From: Oscillospiraceae bacterium
Lineage (GTDB): Bacteria > Bacillota > Clostridia > Oscillospirales > Acutalibacteraceae
Direction: 5' to 3'
NCBI GenBank assembly: GCA_902796905.1
Contig: CADBQU010000008.1
Location: 1 to 43,867, forward strand
Length of the DNA stretch: 43,867 nucleotides
Part shown: positions 6,743-15,147 of the stretch, one piece after another
How the letters are laid out: each line of letters opens with the position of its first letter
How positions within the stretch are numbered: position 1 is the first letter of the stretch
The notes under the pieces: model-generated
What the model was told of the DNA's origin: nothing
What the model saw: the letters and a program-made list of their open reading frames with translations, nothing else
The model's database searches: none
Translations under genes and position numbers: made by a program

Positions 6743-8403
6743 TATTGTATCTCCTTTTTTAATTCCTCTATTAAAGCTATGGCTTTGTCTATTCTTTTAA
6801 AACATTCTTCTTTTTTAAGTAAAAGCATAATGCTGAATAAATCGGGGGAGTTTTGTCTTGAAGTTATGGCAAGCCTTATCAAAGTGCTTACATCCCCAAC
6901 AGAGCCTTTGTAATTTTGCGGATTTACGCGATATTCTTTTGTGTTTGCGCAAAAACCGAAAGGCTCGCATATTTGTTTTATATCTTCAAACCATTCACTT
7001 TGGCTTTGGCGTTCGGTGTAAACTTTTTTATATTCCGAGAGTAAACCGATGGCGTCATCCGGACATATTTTTTCGGGCAAAGCCATTTTTGCGTTATAAT
7101 TGTAAAAATATTCCGTAAAGCTTTCGGCGTCGGACCATTTTGCAATGTCTTTTCGGGGTTTGGGAACATCTCGGTCAATAGAAAATATGGCTTTTAAATA
7201 ATCCGTATCCTTTGATATTTTTTCATAAAAAGCGGTGTTATATTCTTTTGCCCAGTTTAAAACGGAGTTTGTAACCTTTTCGGCGGAAAATTTTGAAATC
7301 ACATTTTTGCTTACGTCATTTAATTTGTCGCCGTCAAATAAAGCTCCCGAAAGGCTCATTTTTTTAAGGTTGAATTTAAATTTTGTGTAGCTTTCGTTTG
7401 GGTTGGCTTTGCGCCAGGCTTCAAATTCGCTTGAAGCAACGCTCATTAAATATTCAATAACGCTTTCGGCAGGAAAGCCCTGTTCTTTAAAAAAAGATAC
7501 TGCGGCTTCGGGGTCTTTGCGTTTGCTTATTTTTCTTTTGTTGCCGTTTTCAAGTTTCATTATAGGCGCAATGTGTGCGTATTTTGGAACTTTAAATCCC
7601 AAAGTTTTAAAAAGCTGTATGTGCTTCGGCAAACTAGAAAGCCATTCGTCGCCCCTTATAATGTGAGTGGTACGCATAAGATGGTCGTCTACCGCATGCG
7701 CAAAATGGTAGGTGGGAATACCGTCGCTTTTTAATATAACAAAGTCTTCATCGTTTTCCGGCATTTCTATTTTGCCTTTAATAAGGTCTTCCACCTTTAT
7801 TTTGTTTTCTTCCGAGCCCATGCTTTTAAAGCGAACTACAAAGGGTTTGCCCTCGTTTATAAGCTCCTGCGCTTTTTCGGGGGTAATGTTTCTGTGTTTT
7901 GCGTATTTGCCGTAATAACCGGTACGCTCTTTGTTTTTTTCCTGTTCGGCTCTTACTTCGTTAAGCTCTTCCGCAGTGCAAAAACAAGGGTAAGCCAAGC
8001 CTTTATCAACCAAGCTTTTGGCAAAAGATTGATAAATTTCTTTTCTTAAGCTTTGTTTGTAAGGGCCGTAGCTGCCTATTTCTCCGTTTAAAGTATAGCC
8101 TTCGGTAGGATTAATGCCGAAATCTTTTAAACCGTTTAATATGTTGCTTACGCCGCCTTCTACTTCGCGCTTTTTGTCGGTATCTTCTATCCTTACATAA
8201 AAAACACCGTTTTCGCCGGCGGTAATAGAGTCTATAAGCGAAACATATAATGTTCCGAGGTGTAAATAACCTGTAGGACTGGGCGCCACTCTTGTAACCT
8301 TTGTGCCTTCGGGTAAATTGCGGGGTTTATATAATTCCTCATATTCTTCCGCAGGGCGTAAATTTTCTTTAAATAAAACGTCGCTCATTTTTAAATTGCT
8401 CAT
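6742..8403 (-). CDS. gltX: Glutamyl-tRNA synthetase
   Basis: 553 residues, longer than the common 480-500. Class I motifs: RVAPSPTGYLHLGTLY (HIGH as HLG, about 38-53), the Glu-specific YVRIEDTDKKREVEGG (about 74-89), DGIPTYHFAHAVDDHL near 228, THIIRGDEW near 247, and the KMSKS equivalent KRKISKRKD near 288. A CFC pair is present near residue 141, but the other two zinc ligands of E. coli GltX are not seen, so zinc is probably not bound there. A helical anticodon-binding domain occupies the C-terminus. It charges tRNA-Glu and, in organisms using GatCAB, often tRNA-Gln; which applies here is unknown. It is the first gene of the operon with the MetRS-like gene. No T-box leader consensus was seen upstream. 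Confidence 0.93.
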   Translation of the reverse strand: MSNLKMSDVLFKENLRPAEEYEELYKPRNLPEGTKVTRVAPSPTGYLHLGTLYVSLIDSITAGENGVFYVRIEDTDKKREVEGGVSNILNGLKDFGINPTEGYTLNGEIGSYGPYKQSLRKEIYQSFAKSLVDKGLAYPCFCTAEELNEVRAEQEKNKERTGYYGKYAKHRNITPEKAQELINEGKPFVVRFKSMGSEENKIKVEDLIKGKIEMPENDEDFVILKSDGIPTYHFAHAVDDHLMRTTHIIRGDEWLSSLPKHIQLFKTLGFKVPKYAHIAPIMKLENGNKRKISKRKDPEAAVSFFKEQGFPAESVIEYLMSVASSEFEAWRKANPNESYTKFKFNLKKMSLSGALFDGDKLNDVSKNVISKFSAEKVTNSVLNWAKEYNTAFYEKISKDTDYLKAIFSIDRDVPKPRKDIAKWSDAESFTEYFYNYNAKMALPEKICPDDAIGLLSEYKKVYTERQSQSEWFEDIKQICEPFGFCANTKEYRVNPQNYKGSVGDVSTLIRLAITSRQNSPDLFSIMLLLKKEECFKRIDKAIALIEELKKEIQ

Positions 8404-8619
8404 AATGCATCCCTTTATATATGTATAGTAATACTAAAAGCAGTATTATAATTATTATTTTATATTATTGCAGATTTTAAATAAAAAAACAATAAAAAAA
8501 TAATAAATTTTAATAAAAACACAAAATTATTCGCAAAAAGTTGACAAAAAATTCAAAAAGGTTTAAAAAAAATCTAAAAATTGGTCAAAAATCAAGCCTT
8601 TAATAAAAGGGTTTATTTA

Positions 8620-8648
8620 TTGACATATAAGAATGTTTATTGTAAAAT
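8620..8648 (+). promoter_or_regulatory. Sigma-A type promoter for the surface-protein operon
   Basis: The consensus -35 TTGACA (8620-8625) and -10 TAAAAT (8643-8648) are separated by 17 nt, 40 nt ahead of the GTG start at 8688. The 200 bp upstream is extremely A/T-rich and may include an UP element. Confidence 0.7.
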
Positions 8649-8687
8649 ATATATGCATAAATTTGTATTGTAAAAGGAGAGATTTTA

Positions 8688-11600
8688 GTGCACAAGAAAC
8701 TTTTAGCGATTTTGCTGAGTGTAGTTTTGTTGGTTGCGTGCATTGTGCCTTCATTTGTTTTTCAGGCGAGTGCAGATGCTAACAACTTATTTACAAACGG
8801 CGATTTCGAAACCGGCACCATAAATTCCGACGGTCAATTCGGTAAGAATTATACCGATTTGGGTAACTCTTATTGGGGTTACGCCGTTAATTCCGAAGGA
8901 TGGACATCCGGTGGCGTTGGTTATCAAAATAAAGGCGGAGTTGCCTGGGCATATGTTACCAACGAAGAAAAACACAGCGGTAACTATTCTTTAGGTATGG
9001 CTATGCCTTTCCGTATGGTAAGCCGTGAAGTTAAGGTTGCCAAAAACACCAATTACGATTTTAGCTTTTGGTGCAAAGTGCCAAACGGTAAAACCTTAAA
9101 CAGTGTTGAAATTGCAGGTAAAGAGAAACAGGGTACGGTTGATTATAAGTACGATTCTGTTAACGGTATTTATTATTTAAGCGATAAACATGCTTCTTTA
9201 ACCTCTAAAATTAACATTAAGGGCGAAGACCCGAACGAATGGTTTAAAGTTGAAATGTCATTCAACTCCGGTAATTATGAATATATAGTTTTCAATTTCC
9301 ATAACGGTTACGGCGAAAACATTTCCGGAACATATACGGAAGTTTATGTAGACGATATTGAACTTTATGCAGGTGCGTCTTCCGTTAAACCCGAAAGAGT
9401 AAATGGCGGTTATACTTTCCCCGAAAGCATTGATATTCCTAAGGGAGAAAGCAGCACAACAGCTGCATTTGTTGCTATTCCAAACCAAGGCTATACTTTT
9501 AAGCATTGGCTTAAAAACGGAGCTGTTGTAAGTACAGACGCTAAACTTACAACCGGTGTTACTGCCGGCGATAAATTAGAACCTGTATTTGAAGGTTCCA
9601 ATAAATCTATAGTTAAAAACGGCGGAGCCGAAGGATTACAACTCGGCACCAACTTCAGCACAATCAAAAACACAGCCGATGTTGAAGGCCAATGGTATAC
9701 TATGGAAGGCACGCCGGGTATCGGCGGTGCCCAAACTGCTGACAGAATTCCGTTTACCGTTACAAATGAAGAAGCTCACAGTGGTACGCAGAGTTTTAAA
9801 GTAACTTACGGACGTCATCAGGTTATGGGCCGTGATATTACAGGATTAAAACCAAATACTAAATATCTCTTACAATTCTATTTTAAAACATATAATAAAG
9901 ATGTAGAAATAAGACATACTACCGTTTTAAACAAATCCAATAAAGATAAGGTTTGGAAAGACGGTACTATGGAAAGCGGTAAATCCACATTAAATTTATG
10001 GAATGCATTGGGCAATTATCTTGCCGCACATGACTATGGCTATTCAGCGGATTATACTTGCCAAGGTATAAACACCTCCGATTGGCAGAGATGTGCTATT
10101 GAGTTTACAACAGGCAGTAAAACCGATGTTTCGTTCCAGTTTAAAGTTACAGGCAATACCGATCCGGGTACATTCTATATAGATGATTTGGATGTATTTG
10201 AAGTTTCGCCCTATACGGTTGTTTCTTCTGCCGGAAGAGGCGGCTCGGTAGTAAGCTTTACAAATAACGAAAAAGCGGTTCCGGGATTACCTGCCGCATT
10301 TATTGCAAAACCTAACGACGGCGTTACATTTAAAGCTTGGAAAGACAGCGAAGACAATGTTCTTTCTACCGATCCTTTCTACTATGTATCGTCCGTTAAT
10401 AAAGATATGCAGGTTAAAGCGGAATTTAACGTTGTTAGCGTAGGTATACAGAGTGTAGGCTTGGGCGGTACCGCCACAAGTGATAAATCCGGTTTAATAG
10501 GAACCGGCACAGTTGTTACATTTAAGGCTACTCCTTATGCCGGAAATACATTTGACGGCTGGTACGACGGCACAACCGACGCTAAACTTTCAAGCGAAGC
10601 CACATGGGTTAAACAGTGTAACGAAGATTTGTTTGTTGTTGCTAAATTTAACGGCGCAAACAAACCTGCTGTTGAAAGACTTATGATGAACGGCTTTGAA
10701 AAAGATACATTACAGGATAAAGAAAGTCCTATAACCATTACAACATCTAACGACGACCCGATGTTCGGTCCTAACGGCGGCGCATATTTCGATCTTGTAA
10801 AAGACAGAGCTTTTGAAGGCCAAGGCGCATGGCGTTGGGGTACCCGTTGGAGAAACGGTTATGTTCATATGGCGGGCTTAAACAAAAACTCCAACTATAA
10901 AATTACTTATTACTATCACTTAGACCAAAACGGTGCAGACCGTAGTTATCAAGCGAGAGTAGTATATACATGGGTAGGCGATCACGCAGTAGACGTTTAC
11001 CAAGCAAGTCAAAATATGCTTTACTTTGAAGCGAACAGCGAATGGGCAGACAGCGGTTGGCAAAAAGTAGATATCTACTTTAATTCCGGCGCACATTCCG
11101 AGCTTGATTTCGGTATTCGTTACTATGTTCCCGATCCGCCTTATGCAGACGGAAGAGAAAACTTCCCATACACTTACGACCAAGAGTATATTTATTTAGA
11201 TAATTTAGAGCTTTGGGAGTACGGTACTCAGGATGCATTACAAAATACCGATTTCTCAAGCGGTTTGGATAACTGGACCGGCAGCGGCACATTTACTAAC
11301 GAAGCCGGAGCCGCTAAGTTAACCGGCAACGGTTCTACCTTAGGTCAGGTTATTAAAGTAAACAACTATACACAATATAAATTAAGCTATAAAGTAAAAT
11401 CTACTTCCGGTACAACATTAACCGGTGCAGCTGTAGAATTAGAGGACGTTTTGGCAAATTGCAACACCGCAATTTCCAGCTTGGCGTATAATATAAGCTC
11501 TAACGGCGAATATAAAAATGTAGAGGTTTACTTTACTACCGCAAAACAAAATTCTTTAAAAATTGCATTTACCAATAACGGCGAAGGTACATCTTATATA

Positions 11601-13037
11601 GATGATGTTAAGCTTGAACTTGATAAAGAAGGTAAGAGCTTAGGCACCATTGAGAACATTAACTTTGAAAGCGAAAGATTTGCTATAAACGACTTCTATG
11701 CTTCGCCTACTATATTTACCAATCCTAACGAGGATGCAAAACAATCCGACGGCTTTGAAATTTATACCGCTTCTTCCGAAAACGATCCTTTTGTTCGTAC
11801 AGGCAAAAAATCGTTGAAGATAAGAAAACGCAGCGACGGCGAAAAAGACGTTAAATTGTTGCAAGCATGGAACAAATTCCCAACCATCAAGGGCGGCGCT
11901 TATAAAGTAACATTCTGGTATACATTTGCAGAGCAAGCCGGCGGCGTATATTTGTCGGGCGATCACGACGAAGTATATTCACAAGATACTTCCTACATTG
12001 CAGAAGACAGTAAAGTATGGCACAAAGCTTCGTTTAATATTGCAAACTCCGAAGGTTTCCCGTCTATAAGACCGGTTGTAGGTAACTTACCCAGTCTTTC
12101 GTTCTCGGATATTTATATAGACGATATTACCTTCCAGTTGGCACAGCCTACTGTTACCGATTCTTCTCCCAGAGCATTATATACCGAAAATCTTTACAAC
12201 TCTTTTGATAACGAAGGATTTGAAGAAAACTTTGATTTCTGGGGCTCAATGCCTTCTACTTACAAAGTATTAACCGGTACAAAGAATGCTCCGGCATTTA
12301 CCGAAAGCAAATATTTGCACGCAGGTAAAACCTCTAACGTATACAGAAAAACAGTTGATATTGAAGCCGGTGCGGTTTGCTACTTTGCAGCTTCATTAAG
12401 AGGTTCCAACACTTCCAATTCGTTTGTTGGTTTAACAATGGACGCCGAAGGAATTAACTTCTTACTTAACGATAACGACGAAGTGTCTTCTAAATTAACC
12501 TACACTTCTTATACAGGTTCTTGGCAGCGTAAAGGTTTTAGATTTGTTGCTCCCGCAAGCGGTAAAATTACTTTGGTAATTAATACTTCCGACGGAGACC
12601 TTGATATTGATAATTTGATGCTTTACACCGACGACCACAAATACACTTACGACCCGAACGACTATCATATTTACACTTACGATTTTGATGATATGTCTAA
12701 CGCGATTGTAAACGGCGGTTTCGGTAATCAGCCATATTATAAAGGCAATTTAAATAAAGGTACAGATGAAGAACTTTACACTGTTATAACAGAAAACGTA
12801 ACGGTTGTTACAAAGAAAATAGTTGATGATTTCGGCAACGAAATTTCAAGTGAAGAAGAGATTATTGATAGCGGAGACGTTATTAATGACGGAGAAATTA
12901 CAGAAAATCCTACTACGGGCGATAATTCGTTTGCAACATATTTAGTATTGTTTGCAGGCTTGATATTATCCGCAGGCATTGTTATAGCAATGATTGTATT
13001 AGGTAAAAAAGGCAAAGGAGGAAAAATAAATGAATAA
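8688..13037 (+). CDS. Large wall-anchored surface protein with CBM-like jelly-roll modules and InlB-type repeats
   Basis: 1449 residues from GTG 8688 (AAGGAG at 8674-8679). The Sec signal peptide is residues 1-29, ending QASA. There follow about seven modules opening with an asparagine/phenylalanine motif typical of CBM4/9/16-like jelly rolls: LFTNGDFETG, SIVKNGGAEG, LMMNGFEKD, LQNTDFSSG, IENINFESE, SFDNEGFEE and AIVNGGFGN; several end in YIDDIxL-type strands. Three InlB/Listeria-like repeats lie between the early modules (GYTFKHWLKNG, VTFKAWKDSED, GNTFDGWYDG; about 260-650). The C-terminus has NPTTGD at 1407-1412, a hydrophobic stretch 1416-1437 and KKGKGGK, a sortase-type signal with N in place of L. 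No catalytic domain is recognised, so it probably binds polysaccharide. Its stop overlaps the start of the next gene by 8 nt. Confidence 0.85.
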   Translation: MHKKLLAILLSVVLLVACIVPSFVFQASADANNLFTNGDFETGTINSDGQFGKNYTDLGNSYWGYAVNSEGWTSGGVGYQNKGGVAWAYVTNEEKHSGNYSLGMAMPFRMVSREVKVAKNTNYDFSFWCKVPNGKTLNSVEIAGKEKQGTVDYKYDSVNGIYYLSDKHASLTSKINIKGEDPNEWFKVEMSFNSGNYEYIVFNFHNGYGENISGTYTEVYVDDIELYAGASSVKPERVNGGYTFPESIDIPKGESSTTAAFVAIPNQGYTFKHWLKNGAVVSTDAKLTTGVTAGDKLEPVFEGSNKSIVKNGGAEGLQLGTNFSTIKNTADVEGQWYTMEGTPGIGGAQTADRIPFTVTNEEAHSGTQSFKVTYGRHQVMGRDITGLKPNTKYLLQFYFKTYNKDVEIRHTTVLNKSNKDKVWKDGTMESGKSTLNLWNALGNYLAAHDYGYSADYTCQGINTSDWQRCAIEFTTGSKTDVSFQFKVTGNTDPGTFYIDDLDVFEVSPYTVVSSAGRGGSVVSFTNNEKAVPGLPAAFIAKPNDGVTFKAWKDSEDNVLSTDPFYYVSSVNKDMQVKAEFNVVSVGIQSVGLGGTATSDKSGLIGTGTVVTFKATPYAGNTFDGWYDGTTDAKLSSEATWVKQCNEDLFVVAKFNGANKPAVERLMMNGFEKDTLQDKESPITITTSNDDPMFGPNGGAYFDLVKDRAFEGQGAWRWGTRWRNGYVHMAGLNKNSNYKITYYYHLDQNGADRSYQARVVYTWVGDHAVDVYQASQNMLYFEANSEWADSGWQKVDIYFNSGAHSELDFGIRYYVPDPPYADGRENFPYTYDQEYIYLDNLELWEYGTQDALQNTDFSSGLDNWTGSGTFTNEAGAAKLTGNGSTLGQVIKVNNYTQYKLSYKVKSTSGTTLTGAAVELEDVLANCNTAISSLAYNISSNGEYKNVEVYFTTAKQNSLKIAFTNNGEGTSYIDDVKLELDKEGKSLGTIENINFESERFAINDFYASPTIFTNPNEDAKQSDGFEIYTASSENDPFVRTGKKSLKIRKRSDGEKDVKLLQAWNKFPTIKGGAYKVTFWYTFAEQAGGVYLSGDHDEVYSQDTSYIAEDSKVWHKASFNIANSEGFPSIRPVVGNLPSLSFSDIYIDDITFQLAQPTVTDSSPRALYTENLYNSFDNEGFEENFDFWGSMPSTYKVLTGTKNAPAFTESKYLHAGKTSNVYRKTVDIEAGAVCYFAASLRGSNTSNSFVGLTMDAEGINFLLNDNDEVSSKLTYTSYTGSWQRKGFRFVAPASGKITLVINTSDGDLDIDNLMLYTDDHKYTYDPNDYHIYTYDFDDMSNAIVNGGFGNQPYYKGNLNKGTDEELYTVITENVTVVTKKIVDDFGNEISSEEEIIDSGDVINDGEITENPTTGDNSFATYLVLFAGLILSAGIVIAMIVLGKKGKGGKINE

Positions 13038-14931
13038 TAAAATATTACTTAAAGTTTTATCTGTTTTTCTTTGCTTATGCCTTGTATTAGGTGTTGCGGG
13101 ATGTAAACCCAAAAATACCGATAACAGTTCTTCTAATTTATCGTCCGGCGATGGAAGCACCGCCGACGATAATACAGATAATACAGCTGATAACACCGAT
13201 GAAGACATTAATGATGAAGACACAGATGAAGATTTAGATGAAGATACCGATGAAGACATTAATGATGAAGACACAGATGAAGATTTAGAAGATGGAGAAG
13301 AAGAAATTGTTACCGACGAAGATTCGGAGTCCATTTATGATAACGACGAAGACGATGACGGCGATGATTATGTATTTGAAAACAAATTTAAAGTTTTAAA
13401 CGGTTCGGCTCCTATTTTAACCAACTACCGCGGAACATACGGCGCTGTTTACCACGGTTCTGTTTATATGCACGACGCATACGGACGTGATTATACCGAT
13501 GAAATGGCAAAAATTGAAATAGACCGTTTTATAGAAGCCGGTTATAAAGTTGCAAGAACTTATTGGCGTTCACAGTGGTTCTGGGACGATAAAGCAGGAA
13601 ACTTTAACTTTAACCCTGCAACTAACGATAAATACAAACAGTTTATTCGTTGGGCAAAAGAGCTTCAGAAAAACGATGTTAAAGTTATGATTACCACCGG
13701 ATGGCATTTAACTTCATTTTACCATTGTACCGTTACCGGTATAGATGAATGCCGTTATATTAAAGGACCGAACATCAGCTTTAACGACGGATGGACTTTG
13801 GATAATGTTTACGGCGAATTAGACGGATACGATTTTTCGGGTCTTTCTTACGATGAAGCTTTCGAGGTTAAGTACGGCTTGCGTTTAGGTAACTTTGCCG
13901 CAATGTCTATAGAAGAATTAAGAAAACAGGGCGTAAACAATGTAACATATGTTTTACCGTTTGTTGAACCTTCTTACTGGTCTTGGGGTTCTACTCTGTA
14001 CGAAGGACCGGACGCAAAAATATTGTTAAACGTAATGTTAGGTTATAACTATGCATTCCGTAAACATACGGCGGTTAAAAACGTTAAAATTGTAGGTCCT
14101 AACCAAGGTTCGGTACACACCGGTTACGGTTTGCTTGAATATTTTTATAAATACGAACAGCAAACAGGCAAAAGACTTTACGATGTTATGACATCTCACT
14201 TCTATGCAACCCGTTCGGGCGAAATGGACGATACAACGTATAGTTTCTGCGAACCCATTTATGAGAGTTATGACGAGGTAAATTCAAAATATGTAAAAGA
14301 CCACAACACCAGAGAGTTCTGGCAGGATGAATGGGGCGCTTCGTTTGCTTCAAACGGTCCTGACTCCTACACAGTAGACTCTTCGTGGGACGGTTTATCC
14401 GACGTTGTAGGTATAGTAGCTGCAATGCAGCATAAAATAAACGCGTTTATTGACTGGAACGAATTTGACCAGTTATGGATAGACGACATGACAAAGAGCA
14501 ACCAGTTTGATTTTGGTATTCACAAAACCGGTAACGCTCCTTCGTTATTTGAAAGTTCTATACCTTATGCAAACTATTATCCTAACGCAATAGCAACAAA
14601 ATATTTAACCAGCAACGGCGGCGGAACAACTTATAAAGTTGATTATGACGTTAACGCAGGTTGTTACTTTGGCGCTATGAAACATGCCGATGGCAACTAT
14701 ACGCTTATATTTGTAAACATGTTACCTTCGGATGCACAAAAGATAACGGTTAAAATGGATAAAGCATTTAACAAAACCATGTACCGTCATGTATTTGACG
14801 CTTACGAGCCGAAAAAATCCACTTCGGCAAAAATACCGGATCCGGACAGAGTATTTAAGAGCGTAGGCAATCAGCTTACGGATACTATTCCGGCGGCAAG
14901 CTGCGTAGTTTACTCTTCTATAAAAAGATAG
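13030..14931 (+). CDS. Glycoside hydrolase-like lipoprotein (TIM-barrel type) with acidic linker
   Basis: 633 residues. The lipoprotein signal ends LVLGVAGC. Residues 30-115 form an extremely acidic low-complexity linker, partly a 17-residue tandem repeat (DEDINDEDTDEDLDEDT). The remaining ~500 residues resemble a clan-A TIM barrel: a start NYRGTYGAVYHGS; YKVARTYWRSQWFWDD; KVMITTGWHL; then VLPFVEPSYW with Glu313 as a candidate acid/base; TSHFYATRSG; and EFWQDEWGASF with Glu434 as a candidate nucleophile. A C-terminal beta region (about 540-633) looks like the accessory sandwich of GH30/39/51-type enzymes. The family is not identified and catalysis is inferred. Its ATG lies inside the end of the CBM gene with AAGGAGG at 13015-13021, so the two are translationally coupled. 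Confidence 0.75.
   Translation: MNNKILLKVLSVFLCLCLVLGVAGCKPKNTDNSSSNLSSGDGSTADDNTDNTADNTDEDINDEDTDEDLDEDTDEDINDEDTDEDLEDGEEEIVTDEDSESIYDNDEDDDGDDYVFENKFKVLNGSAPILTNYRGTYGAVYHGSVYMHDAYGRDYTDEMAKIEIDRFIEAGYKVARTYWRSQWFWDDKAGNFNFNPATNDKYKQFIRWAKELQKNDVKVMITTGWHLTSFYHCTVTGIDECRYIKGPNISFNDGWTLDNVYGELDGYDFSGLSYDEAFEVKYGLRLGNFAAMSIEELRKQGVNNVTYVLPFVEPSYWSWGSTLYEGPDAKILLNVMLGYNYAFRKHTAVKNVKIVGPNQGSVHTGYGLLEYFYKYEQQTGKRLYDVMTSHFYATRSGEMDDTTYSFCEPIYESYDEVNSKYVKDHNTREFWQDEWGASFASNGPDSYTVDSSWDGLSDVVGIVAAMQHKINAFIDWNEFDQLWIDDMTKSNQFDFGIHKTGNAPSLFESSIPYANYYPNAIATKYLTSNGGGTTYKVDYDVNAGCYFGAMKHADGNYTLIFVNMLPSDAQKITVKMDKAFNKTMYRHVFDAYEPKKSTSAKIPDPDRVFKSVGNQLTDTIPAASCVVYSSIKR
13195..13290 (+). repeat. 51-bp tandem repeat coding an acidic 17-aa unit
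   Basis: The stretch starting ACCGATGAAGACATT at 13195 recurs at 13246, a period of 51 bp, nearly identical through the second copy. It encodes the Asp/Glu-rich linker between the lipid anchor and the hydrolase-like domain and may vary in copy number by slippage. Confidence 0.8.
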
Positions 14932-14957
14932 TAACCGCAGGGCAAAATAAAAATTTA

Positions 14958-15000
14958 AAACAAACCTTATTGGCAAAAGCCGGTAAGGTTTGTTTTTTTA
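14958..15000 (+). terminator. Terminator of the surface-protein operon
   Basis: Hairpin AAACAAACCTTA/TAAGGTTTGTTT, followed by a T run, 27 nt after the stop of the hydrolase-like gene. Confidence 0.9.
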
Positions 15001-15086
15001 TTTGGCAAATCAAATTTGCAACAAAGATAAGAAAAAAGTTTACAAAAAAGTGTAAAAAATTTTTATGTTTAACTAACAAAAAATTA

Positions 15087-15115
15087 TTGTAAATATAAGG
15101 AAAATGTGATAAAAT
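15087..15115 (+). promoter_or_regulatory. Promoter upstream of hppA
   Basis: TTGTAA (15087-15092) and an extended -10 TGaTAAAAT (TAAAAT at 15110-15115) with a 17-nt spacer, about 30 nt ahead of the start codon. Confidence 0.55.
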
Positions 15116-15147
15116 ATATGATACAATAAAAAAAAAAGGGGTTTAAT

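Noticed and set aside
8404..8619. T-box leader for gltX
   Set aside because: The region was read on the minus strand for the T-box GGGTGGNACCGCG-type element and a specifier hairpin; neither was found, and the sequence is low-complexity A/T.
12999..13334. Ser-rich 111-aa minus-strand open frame
   Set aside because: It is the antisense image of the acidic Asp/Glu repeat (GAT/GAA codons read as Ser/Val) within the lipoprotein gene.
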